Assembly (NCBI GenBank): GCA_963971305.1
Contig: OZ020309.1
Location: 2,225,001 to 2,289,000, forward strand
Source: Arcuatula senhousia
Taxonomy: Eukaryota; Mollusca; Bivalvia; Mytilida; Mytilidae
Direction: 5' to 3'
DNA: 64,000 nt
Under the pieces are notes generated by a model, which was not told where the DNA came from, did not search any database, and saw only the letters and a list, made by a program, of their open reading frames with translations. Shown here piece by piece: positions 36,310 to 46,672 of the stretch (positions within the stretch are counted from its first letter, which is position 1; every line of letters begins with the position of its first letter). The position numbers and the translations under genes were made by a program.

Positions 36310-36430
36310 GATTATTTCCATTAAGTTTATATTGTGTATTGAAGTTTTGTGTTTCTTTAAGTTGTTCTCGTACGTTTTTATTGATTTTGTATTTTCCCAT
36401 TCAGAGACTTTGGCACCTCTATGCTTTTTC
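36310..36430 (+). mobile_element. PLE family B terminal fragment, decayed
   Basis: TTTTGTGTTTCTTTAAGTTG and TTCTCGTACG, then CATTCAGAGACTTTGGCACC, resemble the terminal blocks with several changes. Confidence 0.4.
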
Positions 36431-37126
36431 GTTGCAATTATTGAGTACATTTGTACATCGAAAATGTTGAAAATGTTTTCTTTAACACGAAAATTTACAT
36501 CATTCATATCGTGGTTCAACTTTTTTATTCCTCTTTGTTTTCCTACAAACAAACCATGAGTTAATCAGTTTCTCATTACACCATCAGATCATTTCTTACT
36601 TGAGTCTCAAGGTCGTTAACATGGAAATCCATGTGTAATATTATCTATTTTGATGGATCATAAATGATATCTGAAGATGTTTGATTAAAACAAATCAAAG
36701 TTCAACGATATTTCAGGACTTTTCAAAGGATTGTTTTCAAATCTTGTTCGGCAGTTTTTAATAAGTAAGAATAATAGCCTGGACAAAGATATCTTTATTT
36801 GGTTTGGGGGAAAGTATTAATTTTCAATTAAAATAGATTTACAAAACTAAGATTACTAAGATAAATAGGATTGTGCAAATGTATAAAAAAGCACTCATCG
36901 CGCTAGAACTTTAAATGGTTACACAAAATAACGGATCAAGGGTAGAAATGTTAACAGTACTAATTAAATATTTTAGAAAATAACGAAAATACATTTTGAA
37001 AGATAAAGGGGTAAATGATCTACAGTAAATTTTGCAATGTTGCGTGTTGTACTTTTAGTTCTTCGTTTTTTTTTGTTCTGTTTTATAAGACCAATTTTGC
37101 TGAGCATAACAATAACGTGGGCATGA

Positions 37127-37240
37127 GATGTCTCAGGTTTTGTCGATTTTATCTTATAAGTTAAAATTGACCATCTGATCACAAGTGTTATGATTGACCA
37201 CGGTTGCTATGGGAACTTAAGCGGCCATTTTTTCCATTTC
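37127..37240 (+). repeat. Left arm of a distant inverted repeat
   Basis: TTATAAGTTAAAATTGACCA, GTTATGATTGACCACGGTTG and GCGGCCATT pair with an inverted copy at about 39670-39775. PLE fragments lie between the arms, so this may be an old element opened by later insertions. Confidence 0.55.
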
Positions 37241-37522
37241 TCATTCTGAAAAATAGCCTGTTTTCATTTCCCAATTTGTTAAGCAAAACATCAATGAATA
37301 TCCAGAGGGACTTTTTTATTTGGCTTAACATTACCCAATTGACATTTGTTAAACAGTTTAAAGGCTAAACATAACGATGTAGTTAGAATGCAGTTATCGA
37401 ATATGTCAAAAATTATGCAGTTTCTTATAAGTTTTTGTGATAACAATACCGTTTTGCCACTTTGCTGCCTGAATTTTCAGAAAATGCGCAAAAACACATA
37501 TATACTCATAACTAACATAATA

Positions 37523-37655
37523 GCGAACGAATCAGTCATACCGGTGAATTGGTGGATCGTAATGGTCCTGACTTGGTACAGGCATTTCAAACGAAATGGT
37601 GGGTAAAACCAGGTTTTTGCCTCCAAACCTCCCACTTCCATTGCGATCTTCAAGT
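37523..37655 (-). mobile_element. PLE family A 3'-end fragment
   Basis: ACGAATCAGTCATACCGGTG through TGGTCCTGACTTGGTACAGG to CTTCCATTGCGATCTT, very similar to the 47-kb copy but missing the terminal 80 bp or so. Confidence 0.8.
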
Positions 37656-37740
37656 CCATAATATTTATAGTTACGTAAAATAGTGCGACACTGTAAAATG
37701 TGCTTAACCCATAATATATAGTTACGTAAAATGGTGTGAC
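37656..37740 (+). repeat. Small tandem duplication
   Basis: ATAATATTTATAGTTACGTA and ATAATATATAGTTACGTAAA, followed by AAATAGTGCGACA and AAATGGTGTGACA, are about 55 bp apart. Confidence 0.55.
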
Positions 37741-37974
37741 AAAAAGATTCATTTATGAACATATGATGACAAACATTGTTATCCTGAGTCATGTTATAAG
37801 AACGGTCATGCATTTATCAAATTATCGAAAAAATAACGTTTATGTCTATTTGCAATGCTAACCAACTTTAACCGCGTTTTGATTAGCACAACTGATTAAG
37901 CGCAGCTTAAAAAAAACACAGGTACAAATTAAATATCTGGTTGTTGTCATCATATGTTCTTTTAAAAAATATCT

Positions 37975-38337
37975 TTCTACGTTATCAGCCACTGCTAGAA
38001 AAATTCAATATCATGTGAGATGAAATGATTACTTCTTGTTTTGATAAGTGTTTGGCTGGTTGATGTACTGAGATGATCACCTTAGCGTCCCTAATATGTC
38101 TTCACAAACCTGTTGTATTTTTTTGTGACTACCGGACCCAAAGATCGTAATGCACGAGCGAGGTTTGGCGCGCTTAAAACCTGCCTTTACCCACCATTTC
38201 TTTTGAAATACCTGTACCAGGTCAGGATCATTGCGATCTTCATTTTTTCTGCTATGTCTTCCTTGTTTTGTCTTGTCTTATGGACACTTGAAATTGTTTC
38301 TCCAAGTTCAGTAATTTTACTATTACCTTTATTTACA
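37975..38337 (+). mobile_element. PLE family A 3' end with RT C-terminus
   Basis: Starts with codons for FLRYQPLLEKFNIM then a stop, matching the RT C-terminus. It continues through GATGATCACCTTAGCGTCCC and GTTTGGCGCGCTTAAAACCT and ends at CTATTACCTTTATTTAC. A family B copy starts directly after it. Confidence 0.8.
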
Positions 38338-39000
38338 GAATATCAAATTATTGACATGCTAACTTGTTATATCGACAACATATTTATTCAGTATGGTGGA
38401 CGTGTTTTTCAGCAAACAATAGGGATTCCGATTGGCTTTACCTGCGCACCTTTGTTTGGTGATTTGTTATTTTCCTTCATATGAAGCAGACAATCTCTTC
38501 AAGACACAAAAGATCGTAGACTTGCTCTTTTAACCTCACCTTTCCATATATTGAAGATTTTCTTTCACTGAAAAATTCTCGATTTGGTTACTTTTTCCAT
38601 CTCATATATTCCCACGAACGTGCGACAAAGGACGTGATGTATTGAAGGAAGACTGCGTCATATTAAGATCTTCATCTTAAAATAAACTCTTTAAGAAAAA
38701 CTTTCAACAAAGCTCTCTGACAAATGTGATGACTTCAACTTTCCAATTGTCAATTTTTCTTTTTGAGCAGCAACATTTCGTCTGCTCAAGCTTATGGAGT
38801 TTACGTATCACAATTGATTCGTTACTCCAGAGCTTGCGGGAATTACATCCATTTCCTTGACAGAGTGTCATGTTTGACACAAAAATTGCTAACACAAGAT
38901 TATGTTGCGCCTCGGTTAGGGCAAGAAATTTTACAATACCCTCATAGACAAACATGGGATTTATATCTGTCAAATGTTTGTCATAGAGTTTTGCTTTGTA
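38338..39000 (+). pseudogene. PLE reverse transcriptase remnant, several breaks
   Basis: The first frame encodes MLTCYIDNIFIQYGGRVFQQ then TIGIPIGFTCAPLFGDLLFS, equivalent to RT motif B (MGTNCAPLLADL in the 47-kb copy; here the methionine is isoleucine and Asn is Thr). The frame then breaks. In another frame LTFPYIEDFLSLKNSRFGYF follows, where the catalytic YIDD has become YIED and the preceding arginine is proline. A third stretch gives SSNISSAQAYGVYVSQLIRY and SRACGNYIHFLDRVSCLTQK. Frameshifts and a lost catalytic aspartate show that it is dead. Confidence 0.8.
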
Positions 39001-39280
39001 TGCCTTTACCGGATTTGACACACTGAACTGGAAATTAGCAGTTACAACAATGTATTCGGGAGATCTATATCAGGCGGAAACCGTTTATTCTTCTGAGGCA
39101 CCGTAGTTTACTCAGTGTTACGACTTTAGTTCGCGTAGTTGATTTCTGTTTGGTTTATTTTGTATTTCTAGGTTTTATATTTCCCCCTGCTGTTTTTGCT
39201 CGTGTTAACTTGTTTTTTCGTTGCCCTTTTGGACTTGTGACAAAAGAATGTCCCATTGGTGCCTCTTTGCTTCGTTCTAA
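38338..39280 (+). mobile_element. PLE family B, truncated copy
   Basis: Holds a reverse-transcriptase remnant (38338 to about 39000) followed by the family B 3' region. That region has the terminal blocks TGCCCTTTTGGACTTGTGAC, GAATGTCCCATTGGTGCCTC and TTTGCTTCG. Its truncated 5' end abuts the 3' terminus of the family A copy, with both in plus orientation. Confidence 0.75.
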
Positions 39281-40214
39281 AGACATTTTGTTACTCCCAT
39301 TGGTATTTTTAAATTTTCGAAAAGTCAATAATTAATTTAAATAATGTCATTCACGATTTGTGATTTGTGCATTTTCGGAAAATGGAGTCAGAAATTTAAA
39401 TGGCAAAATTGGTAATATTTTGGCAAAAAAATATAAAGAATAATGCACAATTTCTTGACGTGTTAAAACGCCCTGTTTTTGCTAAACTTATACTTAAAGT
39501 TTTTGAGCTGTTTTGAATATTGGCAATGAGAATGAGGTATTACATTAAGGAAATAAAACACAATGCTATTTAATTTGAACATGATGAAGTGGTTATTTAA
39601 TATGAGGTGCTTATCCCTGTAGAATTGGTTTTGAATATTGCATTTTTAGCAGATTTGAATCGGCCTATAATGACCGCAACGGTTACCACAGAAACCTTGG
39701 TCAATCATAACAAATACTTATTTTGTTTGTGATCGAATGGCAAATTTTAACTTATAAAATAAAAATCAGCAAAATCTGATACATGTATGTCTCACCCTTT
39801 ATTTGAACCATTTGATTCGTACGGATAATTAATTTTAATTTGGGTCCCAAATGTATTTTTTGTGTATTTTACTATGGTTCGAACCTTAGAATGCATTTTA
39901 TTTTTAAATTATAAATGACAAATAAACATTTTTTATTAGTTTTGAAATAAATCAACGTTAAATGATATTACATGACTTTCTTAGTGAATGATTACTTTCA
40001 AATGATTGCATGAGTTCAAAGATGTTATTCAGAAAAAAAAATCAATAACCTGGACAATAATATCATTATTTAGCTGGGAGGGGAGGACTAATTGTAATGA
40101 AAAAATGTTTGCAAAAAGATAAAATAACTTAAAATTTAGCAAAAGTAATAAACCGAAAAACACTTATGGTACTTGATATTGTACAGACCTACAGGACTTA
40201 CAGACTAATTAGAA
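39281..40214. other. No gene; right arm of inverted repeat
   Basis: Includes the inverted partner (39670-39775) of the 37.13-37.24 kb arm. A segment at 40045-40130 (AATAACCTGGACAATAATAT) resembles 36768-36850 in direct orientation. No coding content. Confidence 0.45.
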
Positions 40215-40360
40215 AATTCAGACTTATTCAGTTGTTTTGTGTTTCCATGTTTTACGTGTTGTCTGTTTTTGTCCCGTTCTTGTTTGTGTTTACTGGTTTA
40301 GTCTCTGCCCTTTCGGACTTTTGACATTCGGATACCCCATTGGTACCTCTGCTTCTTTTT
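40215..40360 (+). mobile_element. PLE family B terminal fragment
   Basis: GTTTCCATGTTTTACGTGTT, TCTGCCCTTTCGGACTTTTG, CATTCGGATACCCCATTGGT and ACCTCTGCTTC; only the terminal 145 bp. Confidence 0.75.
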
Positions 40361-40395
40361 ACAGGAAATAGCAAAACACCTGTAGAAGGGTGTTG

Positions 40396-40795
40396 AATAA
40401 AGGTAATAACAAAATTACCGAACTGAGAGGATCATTGTCAAATGTCCATGGGAACAGACAAAGCAAGTAAAATCAAACCGAAAAATATAAAGATTGCAAT
40501 GGTCCTGACTTGGTACAGGCATTTAAAAAATGTGAGTTAAACCAGGTTTTATGGGGCGCCAAACCTCTCCCTTCCATTGCGATCTTTGGGTTTGGCCGTT
40601 ACACAAAACACAAAATGGTTGCGAAGACATACATGTAATAGGAATGTTGAAGTTAGAATCCCAGTTCAACAACCAGCTAAACACTAATCAAAATAACCAC
40701 TAATCATTTCGTCTAACATAATTTTGAATTTTTCTATCAGTGGCCTATAACGAAAGACAAATTCTTTATGGTCACGTATAAGGGTGTTTTTTTAT
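40396..40795 (-). mobile_element. PLE family A 3' end plus RT C-terminal fragment
   Basis: AATAAAGGTAATAACAAAAT starts the reversed terminus. GCGCCAAACCTCTCCCTTCC and the region equivalent to 47.15-47.25 kb follow. The last part matches the RT C-terminal codons (LIEKFKIM-like) up to the equivalent of about residue 508 of the 47-kb frame. Moderately diverged. Confidence 0.75.
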
Positions 40796-40979
40796 AAAAA
40801 GAAATGATAAAGACAAATAAAATAGCGGATTTTTTTCTGAAGCAAAAGAATAGTTTTGAGCTGCTGTGTATCTTTTTTTGAGTTCTTCGATTTGCTCTTA
40901 TTTTTTTTCTTAGGTTCAAACTCTAGAGTAAATCTGCAATAAATTGTATTCACTTATAGAGCTGCCCTTTAAGGCTGCT

Positions 40980-41195
40980 CGGGTTTTTTTATTTTCCTGA
41001 TGTATGCAGGAATCGCTTACTCTTTCGGAGCAACCGAGTTCTTTTTTGTAACGACTTGATTTCGCGTTGTTAATTTTTGTTTTGTGTTTCTTCGTGCTGT
41101 TTTTGTTCGTGTTTGCCGGTTTCGTCGTTGCCCTTTCGGACTTTTGACACTCGAATGCCCAATTAGTGCCTCTTTGCTTCTTTCTATTATGTCTT
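40980..41195 (+). mobile_element. PLE family B 3'-end fragment
   Basis: GCTTACTCTTTCGGAGCAAC, GCGTTGTTAATTTTTGTTTT, CCCTTTCGGACTTTTGACAC and GAATGCCCAATTAGTGCCTC are in the family order. The minus-strand frames over it are by-products. Confidence 0.75.
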
Positions 41196-41280
41196 CTATG
41201 ATAAGCAATGCAACTTAACACCATTTTTGAAATATAAATTAACAAAGTAAACAATTAAGTTCTATACAATAACATTTACT

Positions 41281-41578
41281 GAGAATGACCTGCGTTACGT
41301 TTATACAAGACTCATCAGAGGCGCCTTACCCAAAGTTTGAAAACGTCAAGCACTATATGACTATATGAATATGCAGAGCAAACAGCAGTAAAACAAAAAA
41401 TGCCGAAACTGGAACCAATTCATGACTAAGATTTACCAATGGTTGTGGTAAGACGAAACAAAATTTCGATTTTTTTTTTCCAAAAAGCGGATACTTCATA
41501 GGTTTCATGTGTTCTGCAGCACTTAAGTGTTGATGCCAGAGAGGGCATACATCCGGAAACTAAAACTCCCCATGCAGC
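41281..41578 (-). mobile_element. Retrozyme monomer, decayed
   Basis: Carries GACTCATCAGAGGCGCCTTA at the ribozyme position but the stem II partner and GAAA are mutated. The rest follows the unit order: GTCAAGCACTATATGAC, ATGCCGAAACTGGAACC, GTGTTGATGCCAGAGAGGGC. Non-functional ribozyme. Confidence 0.65.
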
Positions 41579-42597
41579 AAAGTCAAACCTACCTTAAAGG
41601 GTACCTGTATGTAGCAAATCACTGTCTATCAATGTTACCTGAAAAATGTTCCTTTTATGAACAATACAATCAACATCAACCTTTTTATAAAGGGCATCTG
41701 CTTATAAAGGGCATTATTTTGTCGTCCCATGGCTGCCTATATATACAGGTTTGACTGTACATGATACCCGTGAGACCACTACAAAAAAGTTTTTTGTGTT
41801 GTATTCTAGAGTAGACAAAGTCAATACATTGAAACTATTCATGCGCATTTGATGTTAAATGCATAGATAAATAAGATATTATTTGAGTTTTATCCACTAA
41901 AATTAACCATTTCAAAAAACGTATCTCTTCTATGGCTTACAAAGTGACATTAATAAAGTTCAACCACAGGATCTGATTAACATCAAGAACATTCTGCGAT
42001 GATAAGTGCTGCAAATACTTGCAATGAAAACCAATTAATTAATAGTGTGGTAATATTATGTAATTACACTTGTTGCTGCTAATACAAAAGATCGAGATCA
42101 AAAAGCAACTTTAAATATATCATATATATTTTATATAAATGTGACAGTTTATGTTTGCAATAAAAATGATTTGTACTTGCTTTGAAACAGGTGTCATTCA
42201 TATATAACCTATTTTTGTAGAATATATATGTTACTAAATGTACTCCATGTGCCAGTTTGAAATGTAAAAAAAATATCCTGGTTAGTCTGAACTAATTGAA
42301 CGGTTTGTAATACACAGTTTCAATAACTTGTCATGAAGGCAATATTGTTAAATCGTTTATTTCTTAAGAAGCTCACTTTGAGATTTTCGGGTAAGAAAAA
42401 CAGAATTTTCAATCAAGTTCACGTTAAGATATTAAGTATATTATCATTTGAGCGGGTTGGGACATAACCCCTTCCCACTATTCTATTGTACCAAGTTTTA
42501 AAACCTGTTTACATAACTATAACAACCTCCAGTTAAATCGTTAAAAAAAAATAACAATAAAGATCGGGACAATAAATGTTGCTATGTCTTTTCAACA
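41579..42597. other. No gene recognised
   Basis: AT-rich. The 75-codon frame at 41527-41754 starts inside the retrozyme fragment and is not supported. Confidence 0.45.
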
Positions 42598-42860
42598 CTT
42601 TTTAGAGTTGCTCTACCAAAAATATTGAAAAAGCCTTACACTATATGATTATGAATAGCATATATAGAACAATAAAACCAAAATACCAAACTGGGGAACC
42701 AAATTATAAGTATGATGATCAACCTATGTCTGGGATAGGAAGAACATTAGGGTTTAGACAATTTTGAAATTTATACGGAATTTATTTTTTTGATTTGTTC
42801 TTCAACACAAAGTGTAAGTGTGGGAGCGTGCTAATCTCGGGGAATTAAAACTCAATACAT
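42598..42860 (-). mobile_element. Retrozyme fragment without ribozyme
   Basis: GCTCTACCAAAAATATTGAA, CACTATATGATTATGAATAG, AACCTATGTCTGGGATAGGA and TCTCGGGGAATTAAAACTC match most of a unit. The hammerhead portion is missing. Confidence 0.75.
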
Positions 42861-43164
42861 TTTAGCTCATACATTTTAGAGGCTTAATTTTTTAAATGTT
42901 CCAATGAAAAAATAATGACAACTCGAGAGAAAACCGTTTCCGCGACATATAGATATGCTAACAGCTTGAAAACAAGCACATAGACCAACAACTGTCTCGG
43001 TATTTTAATAATTGTTTATATTATCTTAAAAAGATGCAACTTGATCAATTTATATTTTATCTGATACAGAGGAGCAAACTCCATTATAACAAAATATCAA
43101 AAAATACCAATTAAGTACCAACAAAATAGTTTATTTAGCCTTCTATACACATTTCATTGAAAGA

Positions 43165-43205
43165 TGAAAGACGCAAAGAGGCACCAATTATTGGCATTCG
43201 AGTAG
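43165..43205 (-). mobile_element. PLE family B terminus, tiny fragment
   Basis: GACGCAAAGAGGCACCAATT and TTGGCATTCGAGT match only the last 40 bp of the family. Confidence 0.5.
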
Positions 43206-43450
43206 CAAAAGTTACCTCTCAAAAAGCATGATAATTAAAACGTAGAAAATCAGGTAATCAAAATAGGTGTGAAAAAAACAATAAGTATGAAAATTGAAAC
43301 AAAATCCCGCAGCAAGAGTATCATCCATGTTTATTTTATGGGAAGATATTTATTATTTTAAACTATCATGAATCTAAAAAACTGGAATACTTCGAAAACA
43401 ATAATAGTAATCAAGTTACTTAATATAAACGATGGGTATAGTATGCAATA

Positions 43451-43622
43451 TACAGGTAACAACAGGACAACAAAACTACCGAACCTGGATGATCAAATGT
43501 TCAAGACAGAATACAAAACAAGGTACACATACACTACGTCAGGTGAAATTAAAAAAGTTTAAGTGGTCCTGATATGAACCAATCCTTTATTGCACAAAAC
43601 CTCCCTCTTCAATTGTAATCTC
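43451..43622 (-). mobile_element. PLE family A 3' end, decayed
   Basis: ACAAAACTACCGAACCTGGA, GTGGTCCTGATATG, AAACCTCCCTCTTC and AATTGTAATCTCG keep the family order. Confidence 0.6.
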
Positions 43623-43707
43623 GCTTTTAATGCAAGAAGATTTTCATTTTTGTCAAGAAGAGGATTTTTCATTTGCACTTTAGGATTGGGTGTTTACTTT
43701 CAATCAA

Positions 43708-43810
43708 GGGGAAATTAAAAAAAACAGCGAGCAGCGACCACTGGTCACATTGCAGGCTGCTGGCTGTTTTCCGTTGTTTTTTAAACTGTCGTTTATATTG
43801 TAGGTTTTAA
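43708..43810 (+). repeat. Fragment shared with the 25.6-27.1 kb element
   Basis: AGCGAGCAGCGACCACTGGT, CACATTGCAGGCTGCTGGCT and GTTTTCCGTTGT match 26510-26615 closely. Probably a remnant of the same element. Confidence 0.65.
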
Positions 43811-44073
43811 GTCTCGATAAATAGCATTGTTTCTTTTGATTTGAGATTAATGACACTGACAAATGTATTTTTTCTACAGATATTTCAAACGGAGCGTCGT
43901 AAAAATCTCCATGTCAAAATTAGCTGTCCCAGAATTTTTCATAGAATTGTATATAAGAAAAAATATTTTTATTGAAATAATATACAGTGAAAAAGAACCA
44001 TTGGTGTTTTTACGCAATATTTTAACGCAAAGATTTTGCATTTTGAAATTTATTTTCTAAACATGTTGTTTTA

Positions 44074-44248
44074 TACTGTAAACTGGAATTTTTTTTTGCG
44101 AATTTCGCATTGACATTTGTAGCACGATGCGAATACATTTGTCCTCCATTGTACTCTATAAAGAATAATAATAAAGCTTGAATTTCAAAATAACCAATCT
44201 AAATTACAGTCATACTGCGAAAAGAAGTAATAGCCCAGTTTACAGTAT
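44074..44248. mobile_element. MITE, 175 bp, TACTGTAAACTGG ends
   Basis: Left TACTGTAAACTGG and right CCAGTTTACAGTA are exact inverses. The interior is non-coding, with TTTGCGAATTTCGC. It lies immediately beyond the 3' end of the candidate exon at 44257-44687. Coordinates may be off by one. Confidence 0.75.
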
Positions 44249-44256
44249 CATTTTTC

Positions 44257-44687
44257 CTATTTAAGGGGATACGTTTCGTTAAAAACAACGGTATCGATAA
44301 AATTTATCTGTGAAACAGAAAAACGTCCATTTACGATTCGAAACGCAACGTCAATTTTACTTGAGCAGCGTTGAACTTTAACGCTATTGTTTATCCTTGA
44401 TGTAGATTCTTGAAAAAAAGATGGTCCATGACCTATGACAAAATATATATCGTTGATTAGAGAAATATTTGGACTTTCTTGTGTTAGTTTTTGGTTCAAA
44501 TGTGATGTAGAAAATTTTGTTTTTAACAATGGAGAATAACAAAATGTTGAAAATATTAGATCTTTTCCCATTACTTCTATACAAATTTCCCGCCAAATAC
44601 GATAATTCCAGAGTGAAATAACTTGAAAAATCGACGCATGACCCTCTATTACAAATAAATATTTCGATGTGTCATGGTAATACCATT
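44257..44687 (-). CDS. Candidate terminal exon, unidentified protein
   Basis: A minus-strand frame stays open for about 143 codons, from an acceptor-like TTTTAATCCATCAG to a TAG stop. It starts WYYHDTSKYLFVIEGHASIF and later has NDIYFVIGHGPSFFQ. It ends NETYPLK, and the first methionine lies 38 codons in (44571). Composition is balanced rather than the Lys/Asn/Phe mix of chance AT-rich frames. The two YxFVIxGH segments look like an internal repeat. I do not recognise the family. A run this long in such base composition could still arise by chance somewhere in 64 kb. No upstream exon was found. Treat as a possible last exon or the remnant of a gene. Confidence 0.33.
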
Positions 44688-44869
44688 CTGATGGATTAAA
44701 ATAAGTTTAACATGCATATTGATCAAATTTGCTAAACGTATACGTAAAAGGGAAGTAAGTTTGGCACTTGAAGTTTGGGTTGTGGAGATGGGTTGTAAAA
44801 AGTTCTTTCACTTTTCCATATCTATAACATTCGTCGTTTCGTTTCTGCCAATTAAGAAAAATATCTTAT

Positions 44870-45060
44870 TTCGTTTGCATAATTTAGAACATTTTAATTC
44901 GTTTGTGCAATTTATTAATCCGTTTAAATAGATCGCTTACGATTTATAAATCCGTTTGAAAGGTTATTAAAACCGTGTAAATCATTTATTGATTTGATAA
45001 AACGCTTGAACGGTTTATTTATTCGTTTGCATACTTTAATTACTTTAAAAGATTTTTAAT
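44870..45060. repeat. Quasi-periodic CGTTTGCAT / CCGTTTAAA motif
   Basis: About seven short copies of a TTATTAATCCGTTTAAAT-like motif occur at 20-35 bp spacing, in both orientations. No larger unit is evident. Confidence 0.4.
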
Positions 45061-45642
45061 ACTTACATGTAATCGTCGTTTAAACTAATTGATGAATCGT
45101 TCAAAAGAATTAAGATTTTTTCGGGTTTTTTTTGGCACGAATGATCCGTGGTAAAAACAACAAATAAAGTTTCATGCAATTTTTTATCTTATCAAACTAC
45201 TTTCAATATGTCAATACGGAGAAATAGCCGATCTGTAACATTAGTAGATGAAAGTCAATAGATAAGAAGAGAACAAAACAACATAACTTCACTAATATGG
45301 AGTAGACATTGTCTAAATGCGCGCACAGCTAAAAGAGTCTACGTTTTGTTTATATAATGTGCACGACCTTTTGTTCATTTTAATTACAAAAAAAATCATA
45401 AGTTTATTTGGTAAACAAGTTTTTCCATTTCTAACTATCTTTTTCATATATATTTATTATTCATATTTTGTTCTAAATATCGACATTCAGGACTATCGCT
45501 ATCATTTAATTTCCAATATTTCCATTTGCTTATTTTGGGGCGAGATGGTTCATGTATGGGGCGATTAAGCTTCGAGACACGTTAGTTTCGTACGTGCATC
45601 CGAGCAGCTTATGTGTATTTATTATTTTAAAAATATTATTAT

Positions 45643-45805
45643 AGTATTAATAAATGGGTGTTTTTATAATGGCCCTGTTATATGTTCAAGGTCTGCAATA
45701 ATGGCCCCGAGGTGTTTGTAATGGCCCGAGGCAACGCCGAGGGCCATTATTGCAGACCGAGAACATATAACAGGGCCATTCTGAAATCACCCATTTCTTA
45801 ATACT
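45643..45805. mobile_element. Fold-back element, about 163 bp
   Basis: Arms of about 65-70 bp (AGTATTAATAAATGGGTG and AATGGCCCTGTTATATGTTC mirrored by GAACATATAACAGGGCCATT and CACCCATTTCTTAATACT) surround a GC-richer centre, CCGAGGCAACGCCGAGG. Related AATGGCCCTGTTTT blocks occur at 50150-50240. Confidence 0.8.
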
Positions 45806-45902
45806 TTTATTAACCAACTATGAAAATCTTAGATTCGGGTCGAGAAGTGAAATGGAAATTATAATTTCTGCCATAACTCAGTTACTTTTGTCTCTGATTC
45901 AT

Positions 45903-46324
45903 AAGGGACCGGTCAAAATTTATCGAGGCATTGGACCGGAGCAGATGAAATTCTGACATGAAAAAATCTCTTGGTCCCATGGTTGATTATGTATTTAAAA
46001 AAATGTTGGTCCCATGTATGTCCACAAAGGAAAAAAATACTTGTCCCATGCAAATTGAACATATGACCAAACGTAAAATGTATATAAAAATATTGTATTA
46101 TATTGTTGATGTTTTTATTGTTCTTGATATAAAGTATTCTTTGTATTACTGAATTAAACAAATCTAAAAAAATATTTTATATAGGAAAAAAGTATGTGTC
46201 CCATGCTTTTCGGTTTGAAAAATACTTATGGTCCCACTCCTTTGAACGTTAAAAAAGGTACAATGTACTTGTCCCACTATCATTTGCTCCGGTCCCATGT
46301 TTTCATAAATTTTGACCGGTCCCT
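45903..46324. mobile_element. TIR element, 422 bp, GGGACCGGTC ends
   Basis: Ends AGGGACCGGTCAAAATTTAT and ATAAATTTTGACCGGTCCCT are exact 20-bp inverses. Taking the ends as GGGACC and GGTCCC, the flanks are TAA on both sides, as in PIF/Harbinger insertions (family knowledge). Inside are seven copies of GGTCCCAT/GTCCCA. No transposase. The short frames on both strands are by-products. Confidence 0.75.
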
Positions 46325-46517
46325 AAGAAAAAATTCTAAGATTTATCATTCCTGCTCTTTTAATTCTGTTTTATTCCTTACCATTAAAATCTGTTTGCAA
46401 ATTATCTAATTATTATGCATAGTATAAAATGTTTAACTGATCTAAATAATTTGACTAATAAATTTGCAGGTACAGTTCACAGGCAAAAAAACATTTTTAT
46501 CAGTTCAACATTTAAAT

Positions 46518-46672
46518 GACGAGATGCTGAAGACAATGGAATTTGATTTGATTTGTTGATTAGTTATCAAATTACAACCCATTTAGTAGATCAATATTGT
46601 TAGGGACGAGTTGCTGTGGACATTAGAATTTGAATTGATTTGTTGAATAGTTTCCAAATTACAACTCATTTC
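46518..46672 (+). repeat. Two diverged 67-bp direct repeats, 88-bp period
   Basis: GACGAGATGCTGAAGACAAT and GACGAGTTGCTGTGGACATT each begin a block ending in AAATTACAACYCATTT. Non-coding. Confidence 0.65.

Noticed and set aside
36172..36552. 126-codon minus-strand frame
   Set aside because: Lys/Asn-rich, overlaps a decayed PLE family B terminus and an opposite-strand frame; no motif.
41527..41754. 75-codon plus-strand frame
   Set aside because: Begins within a retrozyme fragment and has no recognisable content.
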